From Euryarchaeota archaeon UBA91 (GTDB lineage: Archaea > Thermoplasmatota > Poseidoniia > Poseidoniales > Poseidoniaceae): a DNA stretch of 7,591 nucleotides. The stretch is taken from positions 1-7,591 of the forward strand of contig DAMU01000039.1 in NCBI GenBank assembly GCA_002499705.1. Reading direction: 5' to 3'. Made by a program: the position numbers and the translations under genes. The notes under the pieces are model-generated. The model was not told where the DNA came from. It worked only from the letters and a program-made list of their open reading frames with translations, and searched no databases. Of the stretch, positions 1-5,709 are shown one piece after another. Position 1 is the stretch's first letter. Every line of letters starts with the position of its first letter.

Positions 1-115
1 GTTCATCGCATCGTTTGAGAAAATCAAGGGCGCCTTCGATGAGTTCGCCTCCAAGGTAAATCGTGCCATCAAGGTCGAGAAAAACCGCATCAATTCCTTC
101 GAGCCGAGCGTCCAT
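1..115 (-). CDS. HAD-superfamily sugar/nitrophenyl-phosphatase, N-terminal fragment (cut by window edge)
   Basis: Partial gene: reading leftward from an ATG at 115, 38 codons are visible before the window ends. They contain a HAD motif I, DLDGTIYLGG (residues 14-23), with nucleophile Asp14 and acid/base Asp16. The wording DLDGT(I/V)YxG followed by a helix such as LIEGALDFL is typical of the HAD-IIA (NagD / 4-nitrophenylphosphatase / phosphoglycolate phosphatase) group, soluble cytoplasmic enzymes that hydrolyse small phosphate esters. Substrate cannot be told from this piece. It lies 9 nt after the stop of the geranylgeranyl reductase gene on the same strand, with a strong ribosome binding site overlapping that stop, so it is probably the second gene of a transcription unit. 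The cap domain and motifs II-IV are outside the window. The HAD call is firm; the subfamily is likely. Confidence 0.85.
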   Translation of the reverse strand, partial: MDARLEGIDAVFLDLDGTIYLGGELIEGALDFLKRCDE

Positions 116-119
116 TTTT

Positions 120-126
120 CCACCTC
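120..126 (-). promoter_or_regulatory. Shine-Dalgarno GAGGTGG for the HAD phosphatase
   Basis: On the minus strand the stop codon of the upstream reductase (TGA, 127-125) runs directly into GAGGTGG, then AAAA and the ATG at 115. The GGTG core matches the 3' end of 16S rRNA well. The overlap of stop codon and ribosome binding site implies coupled translation of the two genes and supports the chosen start. Confidence 0.7.
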
Positions 127-1504
127 AAAAGAGCAATGTCTTCATCATAAACCATGGGGAATGTAAATTCTCTTGTGCTTCTTTACTTGCAATCATTTCC
201 GTCATCATCTCTTGCAGCGCTGGCTTCTTCTCGGCCTTGCCTACAAACCAATTGAGGAGCCATGATCTCCTGCTGAGTTTTTGCATTCGGTAGGAATTGA
301 TGAGTTCGGGTCCTAACACTTTCCAAACTTCTTCTTGGTATTCAAGATACGGCTTTTTCTCCATAATGTGTCGAGCAGCCATTTCTCCGGTGACCAATGC
401 ATTTCCTACACCCTCGCCTGAAAATGGGTCGATTAATGACGCAGCATCACCCACTAATCGAACTCCGTTCATACTTGAGCGTCGAGGCTGACGTGAACTT
501 TTCTTGCGTGGCGAACCGAGTGGTAATTGCCACCCTCGAGCAGAGCCAGGTACCATTTCTGCATCTGCAAAACGATCTTTGAACATTGGGTGGTTTGCAA
601 TAACATCTGCTTGAAGAGCCTTCAGTTTCTTCTTTTGCTTATCCAAAAGCCCAACGACCATGCCAATGCCGACATTCACGACATTTTCAGATACCGGGAA
701 AAGCCAAAAATAACCTGGAATTACGGTGTCAACGAAATGAATTTCGATGTCTCCAACACTTTCCTCGCATCCCTTTACATTACGCCAGTATTCGCGATAT
801 CCGCCGCAATAGTGATCTCTGTCCATCATCACTTCATTGTATGAAGATTCAACCACTGAGCGGGCTACTGGACAGCGATATCCCGCAGCCCCAACCAATT
901 CTCGAGCGTAATATGTGCGCTCCTCTCCGTTTCGACCTCCGATTCGAACAACAACGCCAGATGCGTGCCGGGCATCTCCACTTCCTTCACCAGGGTCTTC
1001 TCCACCAGCGCCGTCATCGAATAACACTTCACGAACTTCCCCTCCTTGAATTACAGAGCCGCCAGCATCACGTACCATGGACTGACATCGGTTGAAAAGT
1101 AAGGAATCAAACTGAGCACGCGGCAAGGCATAACCTGCTTCTAGTCGCTCAACATCCTCTTCAGGCAAAGGCACTCGAACCGAGTTTCCTTTCGGTGAAG
1201 AAAATACAATACCTGTAACTCTAAAATGCGGAGTTGCTTCAAGATCTTCCTTAACACCTAATCCTTCGACATGAGAAAGGGACTTTCCTCCAACCGCGTC
1301 GCCACATACTTTGTCGCGTGGCCACACGTCTTTCTCAAGTAATAATACGCGAGCGCCGGATTTAGCCAAATAGCCTGCAGCAGACGACCCCCCAGGGCCT
1401 CCGCCAACGACAATTGCATCAAATTCAGTCCCACTTTCTGGGACTTCTCCGGTTTCTATGGGTTGTTCCCATGAGCGAACAGCAGTCTCCACTATACTCG
1501 TCAT
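125..1504 (-). CDS. Geranylgeranyl reductase family flavoprotein (FAD-dependent)
   Basis: 459-residue FAD enzyme of the geranylgeranyl reductase family, which in archaea saturates the double bonds of geranylgeranyl chains of ether lipids and related isoprenoids. Visible motifs: a Rossmann dinucleotide site VVGGGPGGSSAAG (32-44) with the ribose-binding acidic residue Glu57 in LLLEKD; the family-type CG motif DKVCGD (64-69); GAAGYRCPVARSV (205-217), the site that is usually GADGxxSxVR; PGYFWLFP (263-270), matching the substrate-cavity signature YxWxFP; and the second FAD site GDAASLIDPFSGEGVGNAL (352-370). Length is slightly above the roughly 390-450 usual. The excess is a 28-residue leader, a Gly/Asp-rich insert at about 163-182 and an Arg/Lys/Ser-rich insert at about 331-345. 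No clear ribosome binding site precedes the ATG at 1504, so a leaderless or weakly led message is possible. The family is secure; lipid reductase versus another isoprenoid reductase is inferred. Confidence 0.9.
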   Translation of the reverse strand: MTSIVETAVRSWEQPIETGEVPESGTEFDAIVVGGGPGGSSAAGYLAKSGARVLLLEKDVWPRDKVCGDAVGGKSLSHVEGLGVKEDLEATPHFRVTGIVFSSPKGNSVRVPLPEEDVERLEAGYALPRAQFDSLLFNRCQSMVRDAGGSVIQGGEVREVLFDDGAGGEDPGEGSGDARHASGVVVRIGGRNGEERTYYARELVGAAGYRCPVARSVVESSYNEVMMDRDHYCGGYREYWRNVKGCEESVGDIEIHFVDTVIPGYFWLFPVSENVVNVGIGMVVGLLDKQKKKLKALQADVIANHPMFKDRFADAEMVPGSARGWQLPLGSPRKKSSRQPRRSSMNGVRLVGDAASLIDPFSGEGVGNALVTGEMAARHIMEKKPYLEYQEEVWKVLGPELINSYRMQKLSRRSWLLNWFVGKAEKKPALQEMMTEMIASKEAQENLHSPWFMMKTLLF

Positions 1505-1608
1505 GGGAGTAACACATCGGAGTCACTTCTTGAGTCTTAGCGTTCAAGCGGTTGCAAATCATCCGTATCGACCGCTATACTCATTCGGCGTCACTGTGGC
1601 CATGAGCC
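1505..1608. promoter_or_regulatory. Divergent promoter region between reductase and transporter; weak TATA-like GCTATACT
   Basis: These 104 nt separate two genes read in opposite directions and must hold both promoters. On the plus strand GCTATACT at 1574-1581 lies 28-35 nt before the transporter ATG. That is roughly where an archaeal TATA box would sit for a nearly leaderless transcript, and it fits the absence of a Shine-Dalgarno there. The match to TTTATATA is poor. I found no convincing TATA element or ribosome binding site for the minus-strand reductase. Confidence 0.3.
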
Positions 1609-2607
1609 ATGGACGGGTTGGCCTCTCAGCTTGGAGACGGTTTGTCTGCAGGCCCTGCGACCCCCGAGCAGAGGAAGAGAGCACTCCTCGCTCTACTTGT
1701 CGTTACTGCTGTATGGGGTGCTACGTTCATTTGGATGAAACAAGCACTCAATTCGCTTGACGCCGAAATTCTTGACTATGGCCAATCCGAGGTTGTTGCA
1801 GTTCTGGTTGCGGCTCGTTTTGCCGTCGCTGCTCTTGCAATGCTGCTCTTTTTCCCGAAGGCCCGTGCAGCTTTGAATGACGCTGAACAATGGCGCGGTG
1901 GATTGATTCTCGGTAGCATCATGTTGGTTGGATTTGTCACACAAATGATTGGATTGGAAGAGATCAGCCCTTCAGTTTCTGCATTCCTTACGTCGCTGTA
2001 TGTGGTTTTTACAGCCCTCATCACCGTCGCCTTCACGAAATCTCGTCCTTCACGAACCCTTGTACTCGGCGTCTTTCTTGCTACATTTGGTGCAGGTTTC
2101 ATTCAGGGGCCGCCACACCTCACGTGGGGGCTGGGCGAAATTCTCACGGTCATTTGTGCAGTTTTCTTTGCCTTACACATTATTTACACTCAGAAGATAA
2201 CGCAGAAAGTTGAACCAATCGGGGTAACTCAGACGTCTTTCATTGTCGTTGCACTTGGCTCGACCTTGCTTCTTCTCGTCATTGGCGGCGGACGTTCACT
2301 TGAGCAATGGGAAATGGTGTTCAAAGACGGCGTTTTTTTGCAAGTACTTTGTCTTGGTTTGGGCGGCTCCCTATTTTGTCTTCTTCTTCTCAATCTCTAT
2401 CAGAGATATTTGCATCCTATTCAGGCAGCCATTATCTATGCGCTCGAACCCGTTTGGGCGACGATGTATGGCCTTGGCCTGGGGCTTGACGAATGGAGTT
2501 GGTGGATTCTTCTCGGCGGCGGAGCACTCTTTTTCGGTAACATCGTGGTCGAAATTTTCTCAACCGCCGAGAGTGAAGAGTTAATGACGGTCGGTGACTC
2601 GACATAG
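1609..2607 (+). CDS. DMT/EamA-family membrane transporter (ten predicted helices)
   Basis: 332-residue integral membrane protein of the drug/metabolite transporter superfamily. Hydrophobic segments lie at about 25-44, 61-82, 97-115, 122-143, 149-166, 174-195, 209-227, 243-264, 270-291 and 296-316: ten helices arranged as two five-helix EamA repeats. Family-type wording is seen in VVTAVWGATFIWMKQAL in helix 1, the SAFLTSLYVVFTAL helix 4 and the YALEPVWA motif (277-284) in helix 9. Relatives export amino acids, nucleosides, sugars or drugs, and substrate cannot be read from sequence. The ATG at 1609 is the only sensible start: a TGA in frame lies at 1603-1605, and the next internal ATG (1735) would cut helix 1. 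No Shine-Dalgarno is visible. The next gene begins 12 nt later, so the two are probably co-transcribed. An amino-acid or thiol-compound exporter is a reasonable guess from that neighbour only. Confidence 0.9.
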   Translation: MDGLASQLGDGLSAGPATPEQRKRALLALLVVTAVWGATFIWMKQALNSLDAEILDYGQSEVVAVLVAARFAVAALAMLLFFPKARAALNDAEQWRGGLILGSIMLVGFVTQMIGLEEISPSVSAFLTSLYVVFTALITVAFTKSRPSRTLVLGVFLATFGAGFIQGPPHLTWGLGEILTVICAVFFALHIIYTQKITQKVEPIGVTQTSFIVVALGSTLLLLVIGGGRSLEQWEMVFKDGVFLQVLCLGLGGSLFCLLLLNLYQRYLHPIQAAIIYALEPVWATMYGLGLGLDEWSWWILLGGGALFFGNIVVEIFSTAESEELMTVGDST

Positions 2608-2609
2608 TT

Positions 2610-2614
2610 GAGGG
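2610..2614 (+). promoter_or_regulatory. Shine-Dalgarno GAGGG setting the ATG start of the PLP enzyme
   Basis: GAGGG sits 5 nt before the ATG at 2620 and just after the transporter stop codon (2605-2607). It favours the ATG at 2620 over the in-frame TTG at 2608, which overlaps no ribosome binding site and would itself lie on this motif. Confidence 0.6.
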
Positions 2615-2619
2615 ATTGT

Positions 2620-3804
2620 ATGGCAGAGGATGAAAATCTTGATTTGAAAGGGTTTGGAAGCAAAGCAGTACACAGTGGAACGAACCATATTGGAGATGCA
2701 GTTAATACGCCAATTTTCCAATCTTCGACTTACAAACTCACCGACGAGCGATACGCGGGCTGGGCAGCAGGCGCTCAACACACGCTTCTTTATGCTCGAA
2801 TATCATCTGTCAATTCTGCTGCAGTAGCTGAGAAGTTGACGGCTATGGAGGGCGGCGAAGATGCTGAAACATTCTCTTCTGGGATGGCGGCGATTTCTAC
2901 GACACTGATGGCATTTGTTTCCGCTGGCGACCACATAGTTGCTTCACCTGACGTATACGGCGGCACCTACGCTCTGCTAACAGAAGAACTTCCACGCTTT
3001 GGCGTTGAAACGACCATGGCAGACATGCGAGACCCCGCCTCTTACGAAGCAGCGATTCAGCCAAACACCAAGATTCTCTACATTGAAACACTCACCAATC
3101 CCGTACTCAAGGTGTGTGACATTCCGGCAATGGTTGCTATTGCAAAGAAGCACAACCTCCTCTGCATCATTGACAATACTTTCGCCTCACCATGGGCCTG
3201 TCAACCTCTCTCGATGGGCGTTGACTTGGTCATTCACTCGACGACAAAGTATCTCGGTGGCCATTCAGATATCATCGGTGGCGGCGTTGTCGGTTCCAAG
3301 GAATTAATCGCTGAAGTATTCGGTAGAAAGGCGGTCTTTGGAGGTAATCCCGATCCGCACACATGTTATCTGCTTGAACGAGGAATGCGCACCCTACACG
3401 TTCGTATGCCGACAATCTGCGACAACGCTGCGGAACTCGCAAAACGCCTCGAAGCGCACCCCATGATTGAGAGAGTCAACCACATCTCTCTCGAATCTCA
3501 TGATGATTATGAGGTCGCTCAACGCGTCATGCCAAAGGGAACTGGAATGATCGGCTTTGTCGTTAAAGGCGGCGATGAGGCAGCATTGAAATTCATGCGC
3601 GGTCTCAAAATGATTTACGAAGCAACCAGTCTTGGTGGCGTTGAATCACTGGTCGAATGTCCTTTCAATTCAAGCCACCAAATGATTCCCGAGGATGTTC
3701 GTCACGCAGCAGGGCTTGTCCCCGGCTTTGTTCGAATGAGTATCGGAATTGAAGACATTGAAGATTTGTGGGCAGACCTCGAAAGAGGATTTGCCAATCT
3801 TTGA
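2620..3804 (+). CDS. Cys/Met-metabolism PLP-dependent enzyme (cystathionine gamma-synthase/gamma-lyase type)
   Basis: 394-residue fold-type I PLP enzyme of the Cys/Met metabolism family, cytosolic and normally a tetramer, acting on the gamma-carbon of homoserine- or cysteine-linked substrates (transsulfuration). Key residues by position: Schiff-base lysine Lys210 in HSTTKYLGGHSD; Asp185 in IIDNTFASP, which pairs with the pyridine nitrogen; Tyr113 in DVYGGT stacking on the ring; Tyr58 and Arg60 in LLYARI, which reach the phosphate of the neighbouring subunit; and YIETLTNPVLKV, the family E(S/T)xTNP stretch. Gly follows the active-site tyrosine (YGG), where methionine gamma-lyases carry Cys, so that reading is disfavoured. 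The usual NPT after YxR is replaced by SSVNS. Gamma-synthase, gamma-lyase and O-acetylhomoserine sulfhydrylase cannot be separated by eye; no name such as metB is given. It is probably co-transcribed with the transporter 12 nt upstream. Confidence 0.9.
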   Translation: MAEDENLDLKGFGSKAVHSGTNHIGDAVNTPIFQSSTYKLTDERYAGWAAGAQHTLLYARISSVNSAAVAEKLTAMEGGEDAETFSSGMAAISTTLMAFVSAGDHIVASPDVYGGTYALLTEELPRFGVETTMADMRDPASYEAAIQPNTKILYIETLTNPVLKVCDIPAMVAIAKKHNLLCIIDNTFASPWACQPLSMGVDLVIHSTTKYLGGHSDIIGGGVVGSKELIAEVFGRKAVFGGNPDPHTCYLLERGMRTLHVRMPTICDNAAELAKRLEAHPMIERVNHISLESHDDYEVAQRVMPKGTGMIGFVVKGGDEAALKFMRGLKMIYEATSLGGVESLVECPFNSSHQMIPEDVRHAAGLVPGFVRMSIGIEDIEDLWADLERGFANL

Positions 3805-3806
3805 AA

Positions 3807-5561
3807 TTAATTTGCTTCACCGGTGGCGGTTTTGAGAGCGTTAAACGCTTCATTCCAAGCCTCAGTAGCCTTTTCCACTTCTTCAGTTTCGCAATCATAG
3901 AGCGTTTTTCCTGCTTCGAGTAATTGTTTCGTTGCTGCCAACCAAGCGCCGCCCCGGTCTCTTGCATTGATTTCAAAGTGCCATTCTTGCCCAGTGGAAC
4001 GTCCTGCTGCCAGTAGCCACGCCCAAGCAGCCGCTGCTGAATCGATATTATCGTGACGCTGTGTTGCGACACGCTCTGCTTTTCCATCGCCTTCTAACAG
4101 ACCTTGAAGGATCAAGTCATGCACAGACCCCGTCGCTCCAGTGAGGGTTTGGTTACGGGTTGGGAACCGGGCAATTTTCTGGGCAGTTTCACGTGCTGAA
4201 TCTAAACTCTTGAGGAAATTTCCAAACGGTTGAGGCTTTTTGAGTTGCTTCTTCCATATCTCTTCGGCTTCTTCTCCAGTAATCCCAAGTCCAGCAAGTC
4301 CTTCCAATCCCCACTTTTCCCACATTGCTCCAAGGACGTTTCCGCAACTTGTGCCTTCCATGACTTCCAGTGCGGCAGCCTTTCTTTCCGAGACGTCCCC
4401 TTTTGCAGTAATTCGTAAACCTTCTCCATCAGTAGAACCTTCTTTCATTGATGCATAGAGCATATGAGCAGCAAGATGCCGCTCGTCATTTGAGCCGGGG
4501 TGGGATTGTAACGCTTCTTCAATTGCTTCCAATTCCATGCCGGTAATCCAGGATTCACCAACCACGAGCCCATCATCAATTGAATCCAAAACAGCTCTTC
4601 GAATAGCGAGGGCAATGACCCCTTCATTCATTGTCAATCCCTGCCAAGCATCGAGAATTTTCTCCATCCCTTCAGCAGCTGAATCCGGCAATGGCGTATC
4701 CTTCCCCCAACCTTTTGGAGTCCAGTTTGCATCGATTTCAAGAATGGAAGGAAGGAATGGCGGGAGCATTGAGAGTGCCAAATGGTGAATAAAAGACGAC
4801 TCTTTCTTGTCTGCTTTTGAGAGGACGTCAAAGCCTATTGCGATAACAGGCCCATGTTTGAACGAGAAGCGAATGTATCCTTCTCCACTTGAATGGAAGT
4901 CAAGAACGGATTGAGCATCAATACCTTCAGTGGTCCAGACTGGAACTGATAAATCATCATATTTTGTAAACAAAAAGCGAGAACGCTGCAAGACATCATC
5001 CAACCATTCATCAGGTGGGGAAGGCTTGGGGCCGGTGCAAACAAATCCACCCTTCCAAGTGAAGAAATACATTCCCCGCTTAGCGTGATCTTCCCAAGGC
5101 AACATGCGTAACGTGAGGTTCGAATAATTCTGCAGCCCTGCCAAATAGCCCTGCTTCCCTTCTCCTCTGCGAATAAACGAGGCAGAACCGAACGAGCCTG
5201 AAGTAAACTTTCCAACAACGGTGATGTCTTCATCGTGGGCTGCATGGAGCGAGCCCGCAAATGCCTTGGCAACCGGGTCGCCTCGCTTTGCCATCATTCG
5301 CTTACTGAGCCAAGCGATGTTGTCCTTTTTACGAATAATAGTTTCAAGCGCCCTCATGGTTTTGGTAACCGGGTCAGTTCGGCCCCAGCGAAGTTTGCCT
5401 TTCCAAGTCATAACAGGAAGGTGCGCTCGAGGATTTTCCAGTAGTTTGGAAAGCTCTCGCTTGAGTTTATTGGCGGTCGCTTCATTGGCGTGCTTGGTGC
5501 CCCGCATTCGAAAACGCTGCTTTTTTTGGCCGGGAAATTCTACTTTCGATGGAGCAGCCAT
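3807..5561 (-). CDS. Uncharacterised 584-residue protein, basic N-terminus, tryptophan-rich
   Basis: I do not recognise this protein. It reads cleanly for 584 codons with a strong ribosome binding site. No signal peptide or clear membrane segment is visible, so it is probably cytoplasmic. Residues 1-95 are strongly basic (for example QKKQRFRMR at 12-20 and IIRKKD at 75-80), suggesting contact with nucleic acid or another polyanion. Residues about 110-280 look like alternating short strands and contain two TWKG stretches (52-55 and 168-171). Residues about 290-584 look largely helical and acidic, including runs such as EEAEEIWKKQLKKPQP (430-445) and SAAAAWAWLLAAG (508-520). I count 19 tryptophans, an unusually high share. 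No nuclease, helicase, NTPase or metal-binding motif stands out. It is divergent from the AAA+ ATPase across 148 nt, and its stop lies 2 nt from that of the PLP enzyme. A partnership with the ATPase is only a hypothesis. Confidence 0.85.
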   Translation of the reverse strand: MAAPSKVEFPGQKKQRFRMRGTKHANEATANKLKRELSKLLENPRAHLPVMTWKGKLRWGRTDPVTKTMRALETIIRKKDNIAWLSKRMMAKRGDPVAKAFAGSLHAAHDEDITVVGKFTSGSFGSASFIRRGEGKQGYLAGLQNYSNLTLRMLPWEDHAKRGMYFFTWKGGFVCTGPKPSPPDEWLDDVLQRSRFLFTKYDDLSVPVWTTEGIDAQSVLDFHSSGEGYIRFSFKHGPVIAIGFDVLSKADKKESSFIHHLALSMLPPFLPSILEIDANWTPKGWGKDTPLPDSAAEGMEKILDAWQGLTMNEGVIALAIRRAVLDSIDDGLVVGESWITGMELEAIEEALQSHPGSNDERHLAAHMLYASMKEGSTDGEGLRITAKGDVSERKAAALEVMEGTSCGNVLGAMWEKWGLEGLAGLGITGEEAEEIWKKQLKKPQPFGNFLKSLDSARETAQKIARFPTRNQTLTGATGSVHDLILQGLLEGDGKAERVATQRHDNIDSAAAAWAWLLAAGRSTGQEWHFEINARDRGGAWLAATKQLLEAGKTLYDCETEEVEKATEAWNEAFNALKTATGEAN

Positions 5562-5566
5562 AGATT

Positions 5567-5572
5567 CCCCTC
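5567..5572 (-). promoter_or_regulatory. Shine-Dalgarno GAGGGG for the uncharacterised protein
   Basis: On the minus strand GAGGGG is followed by AATCT and the ATG at 5561, giving a 5-nt spacing. It is preceded by GGTGT. This strong site supports the start chosen for the 584-residue protein. Confidence 0.65.
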
Positions 5573-5698
5573 ACACCTATCCAAATGCCTCTGCCGTTTG
5601 AGTTCTTCGCGCCTTAAATACTGTTGACAGGTGAAAGAATGGAGCGGAAAAATCCCCCTGTATGTTACTTACATATTCGAGGTTTCACCCGCTCTTAC

Positions 5699-5703
5699 GA
5701 GGA
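5699..5703 (+). promoter_or_regulatory. Shine-Dalgarno GAGGA setting the start of the AAA+ ATPase
   Basis: GAGGA lies 6 nt before the ATG at 5710. The longer in-frame reading from the ATG at 5662 has no ribosome binding site and adds 16 residues (MLLTYSRFHPLLRGIT) that look like translated leader, so 5710 is preferred. Confidence 0.65.
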
Positions 5704-5709
5704 ATTACA

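Larger units (their letters stand above)
5562..5709. promoter_or_regulatory. Shared divergent promoter region of the unknown gene and the AAA+ ATPase
   Basis: This 148-nt spacer lies between two genes transcribed apart. The best TATA-like element is TTAAATA at 5614-5620, which reads TATTTAA on the minus strand. Archaeal spacing would put a minus-strand start near 5590, with a leader of about 28 nt, or a plus-strand start near 5643, with a leader of about 65 nt. Directly beside it CTGT-TG-ACAG (5621-5630) is a small inverted repeat that could be an operator. A second AT-rich stretch, ACATATT (5671-5677), would place a start too close to the ATPase ribosome binding site. Confidence 0.4.

Noticed and set aside
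2608..2619. TTG start adding four residues to the PLP enzyme
   Set aside because: The Shine-Dalgarno at 2610-2614 would lie inside that extension and is well placed for the ATG at 2620.
3800..3812. Terminator between the convergent PLP enzyme and unknown gene
   Set aside because: Only 2 nt separate the two stop codons, and I see no hairpin or T-run at the junction. Transcripts probably end within the opposite gene.
3665..4087. 140-codon minus-strand frame crossing the ends of two genes
   Set aside because: It overlaps the C-termini of both the PLP enzyme and the 584-residue protein in a different frame. Both of those have far better support.
4835..5272. 145-codon minus-strand frame inside the unknown gene
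   Set aside because: It is an alternate frame on the same strand as the 584-residue protein, which is longer and has a strong ribosome binding site. I see no sign of a programmed frameshift.
5624..5629. TTGACA resembling a bacterial -35 box
   Set aside because: No TATAAT-like -10 element occurs at about 17 nt downstream, and other clues favour archaeal promoters.
5662..5709. Earlier ATG adding 16 residues to the AAA+ ATPase
   Set aside because: There is no ribosome binding site before 5662, whereas GAGGA precedes the ATG at 5710 at proper spacing.
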